Assembly: GCA_910579685.1 (NCBI GenBank)
Contig: CAJTVN010000011.1
Coordinates: 24,967-88,966 of the forward strand
Length of the DNA: 64,000 nucleotides
Source: an uncultured Lachnospiraceae bacterium
Lineage (GTDB): Bacteria > Bacillota > Clostridia > Lachnospirales > Lachnospiraceae
Direction of reading: 5' to 3'
How positions within the stretch are numbered: position 1 is the stretch's first letter; every line of letters begins with the position of its first letter. A program made the translations under genes and the position numbers. Shown here in pieces: positions 23,400 through 32,597 of this stretch. The notes under the pieces are model-generated. The model saw only the letters and a list, made by a program, of their open reading frames with translations, had not been told where the DNA came from and did no database searches.

Positions 23400-24116
23400 G
23401 TGTTACGAATATTTTATGTCATAATCATTTCACTTCCCTTTATTTTGTTTTATCTGTGCAAGGCCGGCTATATTGAAAGGCACACGGAACGATACACGGA
23501 AGAGGACCGCTACCGGGTTGCCCGGCGGGCCGTCTCCATCATGCAGCGCAATGGAATGATACATACGGATGTATACGGAACGGAAAACCTGCCCAAAGAA
23601 GGCGGCTATGTCATGTATTCCAATCACCAGGGAAAATACGACGCTCTGGGAATCATATCCGGACACCCCGCACCCTGCACGGTCATGATTGACGACAAAC
23701 GCTCCCACCAGCTCGTCACCAGCCAGTTTGTCACTCTGCTAAAGGGCAGCCGGCTTGATAAGTCCGATATGAAAAGCCAGCTGAAAACCATATTGGATGT
23801 CGTCACCCAGGTAAAGAGCGGACGAAGGTATATTATTTTTCCCGAGGGAGGCTACGACCACAACCGGAACGAAGTCCATGAGTTCCTCCCCGGGGCTTTT
23901 AAATGCGCCATGAAATCCAAAAGTCCCATTGTCCCGGTGGTTCTGATCGATTCCTACAAGCCCTTTGGCGTCAATTCCCTAAAGCCGGTGAAAACGCAGG
24001 TTCACTTTCTTCGTCCGATTTTTTTCGAGGACTACAAGGAAATGAACTCAAAGGAAATCGCAGAGTATACCAGGTCAAAAATTGTGAATGTGATTGACGA
24101 GATCTGCGGTAAGTAA
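23400..24116 (+). CDS. 1-acyl-sn-glycerol-3-phosphate acyltransferase (PlsC family)
   Basis: 238 residues. One N-terminal membrane helix (FYVIIISLPFILFYLC) precedes the acyltransferase domain with the HX4D box (SNHQGKYDALG) and the FPEGGYD box. The reaction expected for the family is acylation of lysophosphatidate at the membrane. The GTG start at 23400 follows GAAAGGATG and a well-placed promoter; the frame is open further upstream but crosses the promoter. One of few plus-strand genes here, monocistronic. Confidence 0.9.
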   Translation: MLRIFYVIIISLPFILFYLCKAGYIERHTERYTEEDRYRVARRAVSIMQRNGMIHTDVYGTENLPKEGGYVMYSNHQGKYDALGIISGHPAPCTVMIDDKRSHQLVTSQFVTLLKGSRLDKSDMKSQLKTILDVVTQVKSGRRYIIFPEGGYDHNRNEVHEFLPGAFKCAMKSKSPIVPVVLIDSYKPFGVNSLKPVKTQVHFLRPIFFEDYKEMNSKEIAEYTRSKIVNVIDEICGK

Positions 24117-24145
24117 GCGCCTTTGGAATCTGCCTTGCAGCCGCT

Positions 24146-24766
24146 TTATGCTTCCTCCGCCCTCGCCAGGCTGTTCTCCACAACGCCCGGAAGCAGACGG
24201 TAGATGGAACAGCCGATTTCCTTTTCGAACATCGCTTTTATCTCCAGGATTTTCTTCCATCTGTCTATGGTGGCCGGATGGAGCCCGTAGCGGATGGTGA
24301 CGTCCACAAACCTCTTTTCCAGAAAGCAGAAGCCCGCAGGCAGAGCCAGCGCATCGCACAGCTGCACCAGACGGTCATAATCGTCATAGACGGCTTCTGC
24401 CACAAACTCCTTCATAAACTGATAATCCGCATCACTCATATCAAACCTGCCGATGGAGGTATTGATATCCTGTATCATGAACGCATGGGAGATGCAGATC
24501 TGCGCAGTTTTTTCCCATCCCCGTTTCATACAATAACGGTATCCGTCCAGCAGATGCCTCTCTGAGCTCACTCCGGCATAGCGTCCGATATCATGCAGAA
24601 GTCCGTACAGATAAGCCTGCTCTGCAGACAGATTTTTGCAGCGCTCTGCAATGTTTTCACAGGCCATGGCCACATACCGGGAATGATCCACCCATGGTCC
24701 CGGATTGGACTGTGAGGCCTGCCTCAGCGCTGATTCTGCAGTCTGTCTGTTTAACTCCATTTTCAT
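24146..24766 (-). CDS. HD domain phosphohydrolase-like protein
   Basis: 206 residues. Motifs of the HD superfamily are visible: WVDHSRYVAMAC, LYGLLHDIGRYAG (metal-binding HD pair) and LCDALALPAG toward the C terminus. The substrate is unknown; small single-domain members act on nucleotides. The ATG at 24766 is preceded by AAGGGAG. It converges with the acyltransferase gene 30 bp away. Confidence 0.88.
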   Translation of the reverse strand: MKMELNRQTAESALRQASQSNPGPWVDHSRYVAMACENIAERCKNLSAEQAYLYGLLHDIGRYAGVSSERHLLDGYRYCMKRGWEKTAQICISHAFMIQDINTSIGRFDMSDADYQFMKEFVAEAVYDDYDRLVQLCDALALPAGFCFLEKRFVDVTIRYGLHPATIDRWKKILEIKAMFEKEIGCSIYRLLPGVVENSLARAEEA

Positions 24767-24875
24767 TTTTGCTCCCTTCAAAGGGGACGGCTGCATCCCC
24801 AGCCCGATCCCCGTCTTATTTTTTCACCTGTTATTTTAATGCAGGCCGCATGACAAAACTATCCCGTTGCCGCCT

Positions 24876-25187
24876 TTATCTGTCACAATCCTGCCATTTC
24901 TTTCGAAACTCCGAAGGTGTGCACTGTGCATATTTGCGAAAAACCTTCCCAAAGTAGCTGCTGCTCCCCGCCGGAAACCGTATCCTGCCTTTTGGCGTGT
25001 CATATTCCAGGCAGCCGCCCTCCATGTAAAAAACCTCTACCGCCCCGTGACAGTGCTACGGCACAAAGCGTCCCATGTATTTGTCAAGCTCCGCCCGGGA
25101 AGCGATATAAGGGAAATCGCCGCTAAAACCGGGAAGCACTTCCTCCTTGCTTCCCACATAAAATTGGATTCGGTTCACGTTTTTCAT
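24876..25187 (-). pseudogene. AraC family regulator remnant with nonsense codon and internal deletion
   Basis: A 104-codon frame from ATG 25187 to TAA 24876 has one in-frame TAG (25058-25056). Before it: FPYIASRAELDKYMGRFVP, then after the stop HCHGAVEVFYMEGGCLEYD, the N-terminal cupin part of an AraC regulator in which the lost codon was probably Trp. The frame then joins directly to SYFGKVFRKYAQCTPSEFRK, the last helix-turn-helix of an AraC domain. Full-length members are near 280 residues, so about 170 are deleted. It is upstream of, and divergent from, the MATE pump gene it may once have controlled. Confidence 0.85.
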
Positions 25188-25270
25188 ATCATTCACCCGC
25201 CGCTTTCATCATTATATGGCAATTGGCCTCCTGGCTGCAAGCAAACTTTGACAACTTTTCATGCGTTCAA

Positions 25271-25299
25271 TTGAATTCATCTACAAACTGTGGTATATT
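25271..25299 (+). promoter_or_regulatory. Promoter of the first MATE gene
   Basis: TTGAAT (25271-25276), 17-bp spacer and TATATT (25294-25299). The TGTGGTATATTCT segment is shared with the acyltransferase promoter at 23341-23369. Confidence 0.75.
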
Positions 25300-25390
25300 C
25301 TTCTTTGTTTGCCGCAAAGAGAATTTTTATACTCGGTTCTGCCTGTACAGAACCGTCTGTGACTGCAGAATCAGGATACGGAGGTATTTT

Positions 25391-26755
25391 ATGAAAAGGG
25401 AAAAACCGGAAATACGGATTGACAAAAAAGAGTTTTACCGCACGCTCACAAAGCTTGCCCTTCCCATCGCTTTGCAGAGCCTGATGCTTGCCGCAGTGGC
25501 CGCAGGCGATGCGCTGATGCTGGGAAAGGTCGCCCAGGACGAGATGACCGCCGTGTCCCTGGCAACCCAGATCCAGTTTGTCCAAAATATGTTCCTGGGG
25601 GCTGTCACGGCAGCCGGTGCCATTCTGGGAGCCCAGTACTGGGGGAAGGGCGATAAGCATACGCTGGAGGATCTCTTTAACATGACGCTGCGGTTCTGCG
25701 GAATCCTGTCCGTCCTGTTCTTCCTTGCCTGCGAACTGATACCCGGCGCGCTCATGCATATTTTCACCCATGACGCCCCTCTGATCGCCATCGGCAGCTC
25801 CTATCTGCGCATAGCGGGCTGGTCGTACCTGCTTACCGGCATCTCCCAGTGCTATCTGACCATGATGAAGGTGTCCGATCACGTGAGGCCTGGAGCCCTC
25901 ATCAGCTCCTTTTGCGTGATCCTGAACATCATCCTGAACGCAGTCTTTATCTTCGGACTGTTGGGAGCGCCCAGGATGCAGGCGGCAGGGGCAGCGCTTG
26001 CCACCACGATTTCCCGTCTGATCGAGCTGGCCCTTTGTATTGCCGTGTCGTCGGGAGCTTCCTACATCCGTCCGGCATTTAATCGGTTCCTGAATCTCCC
26101 AAAGCAGCTGAAGGCTGACTTTTTCAGGCAATGCCTGCCTCTTATGGGAGGTTCGCTGTGCTGGGGGATCGGCTTTACCTCCTACACGGCGATCATGGGA
26201 CATATGGGAAGCGACGCCGCAGCCGCAAACTCCGTTGCGGCGGTCGCCCGGGATCTGATCTGCTGCATGTGCAACGGTATCGGAAGTGCGGCGGGAATCA
26301 TGGTCGGAAACGAGCTGGGAGCGGGCCGCCTTGATACGGGTAAGGCGTATGGAATCAAGCTCAAAAACATTTCCTATGTCATCGGCTTTCTTTCCACCGC
26401 CCTCGTCCTTGCCGTGACCCCTGCGGTCCTTCGGATGGTGATCCTGACGGATCAGGCCCATGAATACCTCACCTGGATGATGGTGATCATGTCCTTCTAC
26501 ATGATCGGCCGGTGCGTGAATACCGTCACCATAAACGGCGTGCTGGACGGAGGCGGCGATACCCTGTTCGACATGTACAGCCTGATCGTGTGCATGTGGC
26601 TGATCGCCATTCCTCTTGCGCTTGTGGGAGCGTTTGTCCTGCACTGGTCTCCCCTTGCGGTTTACGCCTGTACCTGTCTGGATGAAGTGGGAAAAATCCC
26701 CTGGGTCATGATGCGGTTTCGGAAGTATAAATGGGTGCAGGATTTAACCCGGTAA
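25391..26755 (+). CDS. MATE family efflux transporter
   Basis: 454 residues, twelve hydrophobic segments in two homologous halves. Family motifs: LALPIALQSLMLAAVAAGDAL at the first helix, TAAGAILGAQYWGKGD in the first half and SAAGIMVGNELGAGRLDTGK in the second. MATE pumps export cationic drugs and metabolites using Na+ or H+ gradients; the substrate here is unknown. GGAGGT lies 6 nt before the ATG at 25391. Its stop is one base from the stop of the opposing second MATE gene. Confidence 0.95.
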   Translation: MKREKPEIRIDKKEFYRTLTKLALPIALQSLMLAAVAAGDALMLGKVAQDEMTAVSLATQIQFVQNMFLGAVTAAGAILGAQYWGKGDKHTLEDLFNMTLRFCGILSVLFFLACELIPGALMHIFTHDAPLIAIGSSYLRIAGWSYLLTGISQCYLTMMKVSDHVRPGALISSFCVILNIILNAVFIFGLLGAPRMQAAGAALATTISRLIELALCIAVSSGASYIRPAFNRFLNLPKQLKADFFRQCLPLMGGSLCWGIGFTSYTAIMGHMGSDAAAANSVAAVARDLICCMCNGIGSAAGIMVGNELGAGRLDTGKAYGIKLKNISYVIGFLSTALVLAVTPAVLRMVILTDQAHEYLTWMMVIMSFYMIGRCVNTVTINGVLDGGGDTLFDMYSLIVCMWLIAIPLALVGAFVLHWSPLAVYACTCLDEVGKIPWVMMRFRKYKWVQDLTR

Positions 26756-26756
26756 T

Positions 26757-28175
26757 TTAACAGGATTTTCTGCGGCCTTTTGCACCCGCTTTCGCAGAAA
26801 GCGGGTTCCAGGCGCCCCTCACATAGCAGACCAGAAACATCACGAACAGAAGCAGGTTATGGGCGATCATACAGGCCCATGCAGAAATCAGCCCAAGACC
26901 GAGAAGCTGCGTGCAGATATAGGTTCCGATAATCCGGACAAGCCACATGCCCATAATATTGTAGATAAAGGGCGCTTTCGTCTTTCCCACGCCCATCATC
27001 AGCCCTTCAATGATAATGGAAAATCCGTAAAAAGGCTCCGAAACCGCCACCATGCGAAGAACCGCCGCCCCAAGCGAGATCACCGCCTCATGGACGGAAA
27101 ACAGCTTCATCAGAAACGGCGCCGCAAGGAAAAGACAGGCACCGGAGCCGATCATCAGAACCGTCTCCAGGGGGATAAACATGGAGGCGAGCCGCTTCAT
27201 TCGCTTCCCGTCATTTGCGCCGTAGGCATTGCCCGCCAGCGTGGCCGCCGCCGTCTGCATTCCGTACCCCGGAATATAAAAAGCCGACTCCACCGTGTTG
27301 GCAATGGTGTGCGCCGCCGTGGATACCTCCCCCTGGGAATTGATCATGGCAGCAAACGCCACATACCCAAGGGAAGTCCCAAAGCGCTGCAGCATATTAG
27401 GGAAGGCCACCCTCATACAGGGTCCAAGGATCTCCCTGTCCGGGACAAACCTCTGTCCCCGGGGAGAAACCATGGGATGCTTCCAGAGAACAACGGCAAT
27501 GCACAGGCCTCCCACTGTGAATGCGATGGCGCTGGCAACAGCCGCCCCGATCACCCCAAGTCCCGCCCCGTATACGGTCAAGTTCAGGGAAAACAGCCTT
27601 ACCCGGCGGGTCGGATAGATAAGGAGAAAATTCAATGCCACATTAATCAGATTGACCAGCAGACCGATTTTCATGGGCGATCTGGTATCTCCCGCAGAGC
27701 GGAGCACGGTTCCGAAAATAATGCTCGCCGTCCTCGGCAGCATGGGCAGATATAAGATCAGGAAATAGGTTGACGCCATTTTCCGGATTCCCGGATCCAC
27801 CTGCATCCACACGGGGATCACGCCGCTTAAGGATACCGTCAGCATCGTAAAAAACACGCCGAGAGCGCACGTGATCAGCACTGCCTGCGCCACGGCCCGT
27901 TTTGCGGCTTCCTCCTCCTTTGCCCCGTATGCCTTTGCTATGTAGGAGAGAAATCCCACGCCCACGGCGGAAATCGTGCTGCCAATCAGCCAGTTGATGG
28001 TTCCCGTAGAACCCACCGCCGCAGTAGCCTGCGTCCCCAACGATCCCACCATCGCCGTGTCAATGTACTGAACCGCCGTCTGCATAAGCTGCTCTAACAT
28101 GGTGGGCCATGCAAGGGCAAGAATCGTGACAAGCATGCCGCTGTCAAATATCCTGTATGATGTCTCTTTTCTCAT
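26757..28175 (-). CDS. MATE family efflux transporter
   Basis: 472 residues with the MATE layout: ILALAWPTMLEQLMQTAVQY, DTAMVGSLGTQATAAVG and AAATLAGNAYGANDGKRMKR. It is the last gene after the second ABC set and starts 2 nt after the ATPase stop (28177), so it is probably co-transcribed with that exporter. It differs clearly from the opposing MATE gene, so this is not a recent duplication. A CCCGCTTTC-GCA-GAAAGCGGG hairpin lies in its last codons and could end transcription from the opposite strand. Confidence 0.94.
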   Translation of the reverse strand: MRKETSYRIFDSGMLVTILALAWPTMLEQLMQTAVQYIDTAMVGSLGTQATAAVGSTGTINWLIGSTISAVGVGFLSYIAKAYGAKEEEAAKRAVAQAVLITCALGVFFTMLTVSLSGVIPVWMQVDPGIRKMASTYFLILYLPMLPRTASIIFGTVLRSAGDTRSPMKIGLLVNLINVALNFLLIYPTRRVRLFSLNLTVYGAGLGVIGAAVASAIAFTVGGLCIAVVLWKHPMVSPRGQRFVPDREILGPCMRVAFPNMLQRFGTSLGYVAFAAMINSQGEVSTAAHTIANTVESAFYIPGYGMQTAAATLAGNAYGANDGKRMKRLASMFIPLETVLMIGSGACLFLAAPFLMKLFSVHEAVISLGAAVLRMVAVSEPFYGFSIIIEGLMMGVGKTKAPFIYNIMGMWLVRIIGTYICTQLLGLGLISAWACMIAHNLLLFVMFLVCYVRGAWNPLSAKAGAKGRRKSC

Positions 28176-28176
28176 T

Positions 28177-29145
28177 TCATTCCCTGTAATACTTCTCCAC
28201 AATCTCTTCAATTGTCGGCTCCTTTATCCTGATATCCTCTACCAGATAGCTCTTTAATACCGTCTCAATAATCTCGGTCGGAAGAATCTCCTCATTCTTA
28301 TAAAATGCCGCAAAGTATCCCTTATCGGATTTCCACTTTTCCACGCCCGGCAGCTCTATGTCGTTCCGGAAGGGAATCTTGCATAGAAACTCCACCGAAT
28401 GAAGACCTTCGAAGTTCTTCCTCACCTCCTTCAGCTCTCCGTCCACGATCAGCTGTCCGTGATTAATCAGAATCATTCTCTCACACACCTCCTCCACATC
28501 CCGCAGGTCATGGGTGGTCAGCAAAACCGTTGTTTTTCTCTCCCGGTTGATCTTCCGGATCATCTCCCTGATCTGCTTTTTTACCACGATATCAAGTCCG
28601 ATGGTAGGCTCATCCAGAAACAGAAGCTTAGGGTCATGGAGCAGCGCCGCACAGAGCTCCGCCCGCATGCGCTGTCCAAGAGACAGCTGTCTCACGGGCT
28701 GATTCAGAAAATCCCTGATCTGGAGACATTCCACATACGAATCCAGATTCCGGCTGTAAATTTCATCCGGAATTTTGTATATCCTTTTCAGAAGCGTATA
28801 GGTATCTATCACCGGCAGATCCCACCACAGCTGGGATTTCTGCCCGAACACAACGCCGATATCTTTTGCATTTTCCCTGCGGCATTTATAGGGCTCCCTT
28901 CCGAGAACCTCCACGCTTCCCTGGGTGGGATGCAGGATCCCTGCAAGCATTTTGATCGTCGTGGACTTTCCCGCCCCGTTCGGACCGATAAATCCTACCG
29001 TTTCTCCCTCTCCAATCTCAAAGGAAATGCTCTTTACGGCAGAAATCGTCTTATGACTGCGTTTTCCCGGAACAAAACTCCGGGCTTTCTTGTCCGCAAC
29101 GGAATAATCCCTGCTCAGATTACTTACCTTTATGATTTTATTCAT
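28177..29145 (-). CDS. ABC transporter ATPase (DUF990 exporter set 2)
   Basis: 322 residues. Walker A GPNGAGKSTTIKML, signature LSLGQRMRAEL, Walker B LLFLDEPTIGLDI, H-loop LTTHDLRDVEEV. It belongs to the COG4586 class like the ATPase at 20884-21891, and it serves the adjacent DUF990 permeases. The ATG at 29145 is preferred to a GTG at 29166; an AAAGGACG site lies upstream. It is 24 nt after the permease gene and 2 nt before the MATE gene. Confidence 0.94.
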   Translation of the reverse strand: MNKIIKVSNLSRDYSVADKKARSFVPGKRSHKTISAVKSISFEIGEGETVGFIGPNGAGKSTTIKMLAGILHPTQGSVEVLGREPYKCRRENAKDIGVVFGQKSQLWWDLPVIDTYTLLKRIYKIPDEIYSRNLDSYVECLQIRDFLNQPVRQLSLGQRMRAELCAALLHDPKLLFLDEPTIGLDIVVKKQIREMIRKINRERKTTVLLTTHDLRDVEEVCERMILINHGQLIVDGELKEVRKNFEGLHSVEFLCKIPFRNDIELPGVEKWKSDKGYFAAFYKNEEILPTEIIETVLKSYLVEDIRIKEPTIEEIVEKYYRE

Positions 29146-29169
29146 TCCGATTTCCGTCCTTTCCACAGC

Positions 29170-29973
29170 TCAGCCTCCCGCCCCCGTATACCGCTTTAAT
29201 CCCGTCCGGAATACGGCCATTGCCAGAAGAAACCACAAAACACCCACAAGGGGCGCAATCATCCCCAATACCGTTTCATACACTGTCATATTCTTTCCCG
29301 TGATGAGCAGCGTTGGATAATAATTGATAAAGGCCCACGGCAGCACGAAGGTTAAAAAGATCCGAATCGCCCTGGGATAAAGCGCAAGGGGATAGTTCGT
29401 CATACCGCGCAGGTCATAAAACAGCAGATCGATCAGCGCACCGGATTTCATTGTCCAAAAGCTGAAGGATCCGAACAAAATCATGGATCCGGTCTGCATA
29501 AAAATTCCGCCGACGATGGCAAGCACAAGATAAATTACCATTGGCAGACTGAGTCTTTCCGCCCGCTGCGCAAATGCGGCGCAAAGAAAGATAACCGTGA
29601 CAAGAATCTGTCCCAGAAATGTGTCGCCGAATCTCTGGAAGATCATCTGCCTGATCAGCCCCTGCGGACGCAGCAGCATGATATCCAGCTGACCGCTGAT
29701 AATCAAATCCTCCAGCGAATAAGCGCTGTACCAGATCAATGTCCCGGAAATGGAGTAGGTGATAAGTGACAGACCGTACAATATGGATAAGTCCGAAAAA
29801 TCCCACCCCTCCACAGTGTTCACTCCGCTTGTCAGAACCCAGTAGCTCATGTAGGTAATAAAATAGCAATAAAAATTGGATGCCATGCCAAGGACAAAGC
29901 TTGTCTTATACTCTGCCCGGGATTTGAAAAAAGTTTTTATATAGACAAGATATGTTGACAAAAAATCTATCAC
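29170..29973 (-). CDS. ABC exporter permease, DUF990/ABC-2 type (set 2)
   Basis: 267 residues, six membrane spans. The characteristic central element is LEDLIISGQLDIMLLRPQGLI. The GTG start at 29973 follows GGGAGGATTGCG. Together with 30026-30796 it forms a permease pair. Compared with set 1 this is a paralogous system, not a copy. Confidence 0.9.
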   Translation of the reverse strand: MIDFLSTYLVYIKTFFKSRAEYKTSFVLGMASNFYCYFITYMSYWVLTSGVNTVEGWDFSDLSILYGLSLITYSISGTLIWYSAYSLEDLIISGQLDIMLLRPQGLIRQMIFQRFGDTFLGQILVTVIFLCAAFAQRAERLSLPMVIYLVLAIVGGIFMQTGSMILFGSFSFWTMKSGALIDLLFYDLRGMTNYPLALYPRAIRIFLTFVLPWAFINYYPTLLITGKNMTVYETVLGMIAPLVGVLWFLLAMAVFRTGLKRYTGAGG

Positions 29974-30025
29974 CGCAATCCTCCCGTTCCGCTCTGTGCC
30001 AAAAGCCGCTTACCCCTGTGTCTCT

Positions 30026-30796
30026 TTACCCGCCCTGCACAACGCACCTAAGGAGCGAGCGCCGGTATGCCAAAAGCATTATGGCCGCCATCACAATGTC
30101 CCACACGATCAATACGGCAAAATGCAGTCCCATGCCCTCACACTCTCTCCCTTTGAGGATCACCTCAATGGGGAAGGAATACAGATACTGAAAGGGCATC
30201 AGACGCACCGGTGTCTGCATCCATGCGGGAAACAGCGCAATCGGCAGAAAGCATCCCGAAAAAAAACGTATGGTATCGTTCATCAGCCTGCAGAAGGGCC
30301 ATATCACATAGAATCGGAAGGCCAGAAATCCGATCACGGTAAACAGCATCATATGAAACAGAAATGCCAGAAAAACGGCCAGGATGCCAAGCAGCGCATA
30401 AACCGGGTCAATCATCCGGACAAGCCCCCAATAGTTGCCGAAAAGAATCAGGCAGATGGGGATCCCCCTCACAATCAGCTCCGCCGCCGTCTCCCCCACC
30501 GCTTCACTGAAATTCAGTCTCAGAAAACTGACCGGGCGCAGCAGGTCTATGGCAAACGTTCCCTTGTAGACCTTGTTTTCAATACAATTTGCGTACCGGT
30601 CGGAGTAAAGAAGAGAGATCAGGCTGGATAAAATGGCGTATACCGTCATATATTCCCTCATTTCCATATTTCTCCGGTAAATGTACTGCCACATAAAAAT
30701 GATGGAGACAGTGGAAAGCAGGCTTGCCATAATACTGAATACATTATGCCATCTGTAATGCAGCATTTTTTTAATAGAGATTCCAAAATAGCTCAT
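30026..30796 (-). CDS. ABC exporter permease, DUF990-like (set 2)
   Basis: 256 residues, about six spans, with the element NCIENKVYKGTFAIDLLRPV after the second span. It overlaps the preceding ATPase gene by ATGA, so it is coupled to that ATPase, not to the one downstream. Substrate unknown. Confidence 0.88.
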   Translation of the reverse strand: MSYFGISIKKMLHYRWHNVFSIMASLLSTVSIIFMWQYIYRRNMEMREYMTVYAILSSLISLLYSDRYANCIENKVYKGTFAIDLLRPVSFLRLNFSEAVGETAAELIVRGIPICLILFGNYWGLVRMIDPVYALLGILAVFLAFLFHMMLFTVIGFLAFRFYVIWPFCRLMNDTIRFFSGCFLPIALFPAWMQTPVRLMPFQYLYSFPIEVILKGRECEGMGLHFAVLIVWDIVMAAIMLLAYRRSLLRCVVQGG

Positions 30797-31689
30797 GTCT
30801 TTTCCTCCCTTCTGTGCATCAGGATCACATCCTCCAGTCCGGGCCTTACGATATTCATCTGTGTGACCTCTGTCTGCGCCGCAACATGATTGATAATCTC
30901 CAATGCTGATATCACATTTTCGTCGTATCTGAATTTCATCCGGTTATGCTCAATGCCATATCGGATCAGGGGAAGATCCTCCATATCCGGAAGCATACCG
31001 CAAAAAGCAATCTCCATCTCATTGACCGGGGCATACCGCCGCATCAGGCGTTCGCGGCTGCCGTAATAGGAAAGCCGTCCCTTATCCAGAAGAAGAATCC
31101 TGTCGCAGACCCTCTCAATCTCCGTCATGTTTTCGGAAGCTATGAGTATGGCAGCGCCCTGCTCCTTCTTTTTCTGTAAATGCCTGTCAAAAATCTCTTT
31201 TCCCGATTCATCCACTCCCACGGTCGGTTCATCCAACAGGATCAGCCGCAAATGATCCAGCAGTACTGTGGCCAGCTCCGCCCGCCGGAGCTGCCCGAGG
31301 GAAAGCTGCCGGATCTCCTTTTCCTCATATTCCTTAAATCCAAGGCTTACGGCAAGCCGCTCATATTCCTCCCGGAAACCTTTTTTATCCAGACGGTAGA
31401 GTGCGCACAGTCTCCGGAATTCAGACCGAATCGTGCTGTCCTCCCGAAACAGCGGATATGAGGAAGAAAAAAAGCCAATGGCAGAGGCGATCTTTCTGCG
31501 CTTTTTTACGGGATCCCAGGAAAATGTCCTGACATTGCCTCTCTCACAGGCAAGCAGTCCACAGGCAAGGCGCAGCAGCGTCGTTTTACCGGATCCGCCC
31601 GGTCCGATCACGCCTGTGGCGGTGCCCTCCGGAATGCAGAAGCTGATATCGGACAATATGAATTTACTGACGTTTTCAAAACTTACCAT
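30793..31689 (-). CDS. Second ABC ATPase of exporter set 2
   Basis: 298 residues. Walker A is GPGGSGKTTLLRLA, signature LSLGQLRRAEL, Walker B LILLDEPTVGVDE. The His of the H-loop is replaced: the segment reads ILIASENMTEIERV, where a canonical ATPase has TSH. With the second, canonical ATPase (28177-29145) in the same operon the set may use a heterodimeric ATPase pair with one degenerate site, an unusual composition for DUF990 systems (inference). The ATG at 31689 follows a GGAG site. Confidence 0.88.
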   Translation of the reverse strand: MVSFENVSKFILSDISFCIPEGTATGVIGPGGSGKTTLLRLACGLLACERGNVRTFSWDPVKKRRKIASAIGFFSSSYPLFREDSTIRSEFRRLCALYRLDKKGFREEYERLAVSLGFKEYEEKEIRQLSLGQLRRAELATVLLDHLRLILLDEPTVGVDESGKEIFDRHLQKKKEQGAAILIASENMTEIERVCDRILLLDKGRLSYYGSRERLMRRYAPVNEMEIAFCGMLPDMEDLPLIRYGIEHNRMKFRYDENVISALEIINHVAAQTEVTQMNIVRPGLEDVILMHRREEKT

Positions 31690-31751
31690 AAAAATCTCCG
31701 CAAAGACAAGCCTGCCCGTATGCTTAACCGCCATTCGGGGCTTTTGATAAA

Positions 31752-31789
31752 AATATATCCCTTATAATTTCAAATTACAAGGGATTGTG
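31752..31789 (-). terminator. Terminator of the kinase gene, overlapping a possible promoter
   Basis: ATCCCTTGTAATTT pairs with AAATTATAAGGGAT on the minus strand, followed by ATATTTTTAT. The same bases contain TTGTAA-17-TATATT, a plausible promoter for the following ABC operon. Confidence 0.65.
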
Positions 31790-31800
31790 ACAAACAGCCT

Positions 31801-32532
31801 CTATTCAGGGATAAAAACCGCAACGCAGAAAAATCCGTCCATCTCATATACGTCATACATGCCGTGACAGCTCTCCGTAATTTCCTTTATTCTCAAAATA
31901 CCGATTCCATGCGCCTCTCCCTTCTCCTCTTTTGTGGACAGCAAACCGGGATTTCCCTCTAATACGGATTTGGAGATTCTGTTTTTTACACAGATCGTCT
32001 CGTAACCCTGTTTCTTAGAGATCAGAAGCTCCAGGTGCCTTGCACTTTCCGCTTCCCGCAGGCTCGCCTCAATGGCATTGTCCAGCATATTGCCAAGCAG
32101 TGCTGCAAAATCCATGCTGCTCATCGCCGCAAAGGAAAGGTTTTCAATTTCCGCCTTGATCTCAATCCCCCGCTCTCTCGCATACCGGAACTTCTCATTA
32201 ATGATATGATTTAACAGCGTATTCCCCGTCTCGATATAGCTGTGCATGGCATTGAGCTTATCCAGTATTTCCGAGGAGTATGCCCTGGCCTTATCATAAT
32301 TTTCCGATGCCAGATAAGAGGAAAGCACCATCAGGTGATTCTTCATATCATGCTTCAGCCTTCTGCCGCTCTGGTGCAGTGCATATACCTCCTGACTCTG
32401 CTGTTCTCTCTCCGCCAGCTCCTCCTGCGTCTGCCGGTATTGATAGGCAAGCTCCAGGTGCTCCTCATACAATCTGGCATACTGACTGCTCAATTGTTCA
32501 TACTGCTTCTTTAACTGTCCGTATCGACTCAT
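31801..32532 (-). CDS. Soluble GHKL-domain histidine kinase (AgrC-like C-terminal half)
   Basis: 243 residues without any membrane segment. An N-terminal coiled coil (about 1-55, rich in Q/E/L) leads to the phospho-acceptor motif RRLKHDMKNHLMVLSSYLAS, then the ATPase motifs LLGNMLDNAIEAS and HGIGILRI. This is the catalytic half of AgrC/CitA-type kinases; the multi-pass sensor domain is missing. The ribosome site is weak and a TGA lies two codons upstream. It follows the LytTR regulator by 65 bp, so the pair is a two-component system whose signal must come from another protein. It could also be a truncation product. Confidence 0.85.
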   Translation of the reverse strand: MSRYGQLKKQYEQLSSQYARLYEEHLELAYQYRQTQEELAEREQQSQEVYALHQSGRRLKHDMKNHLMVLSSYLASENYDKARAYSSEILDKLNAMHSYIETGNTLLNHIINEKFRYARERGIEIKAEIENLSFAAMSSMDFAALLGNMLDNAIEASLREAESARHLELLISKKQGYETICVKNRISKSVLEGNPGLLSTKEEKGEAHGIGILRIKEITESCHGMYDVYEMDGFFCVAVFIPE

Positions 32533-32597
32533 AGCTCAAACATCCATGCCCGTTCCATCGCAGCGTTCCGTCTGCAATCTTGGCCGCCTTCCCCGCT

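Noticed and set aside
25277..26644. 455-codon open frame antisense to the first MATE gene
   Set aside because: Rich in His/Gln/Asp/Gly as expected for the complement of a membrane-protein gene; no ribosome site.
26790..26820. CCCGCTTTC-GCA-GAAAGCGGG hairpin as a terminator of the plus-strand MATE gene
   Set aside because: Lies within the coding end of the opposing gene and lacks a T-tract; mentioned with that gene but not called.
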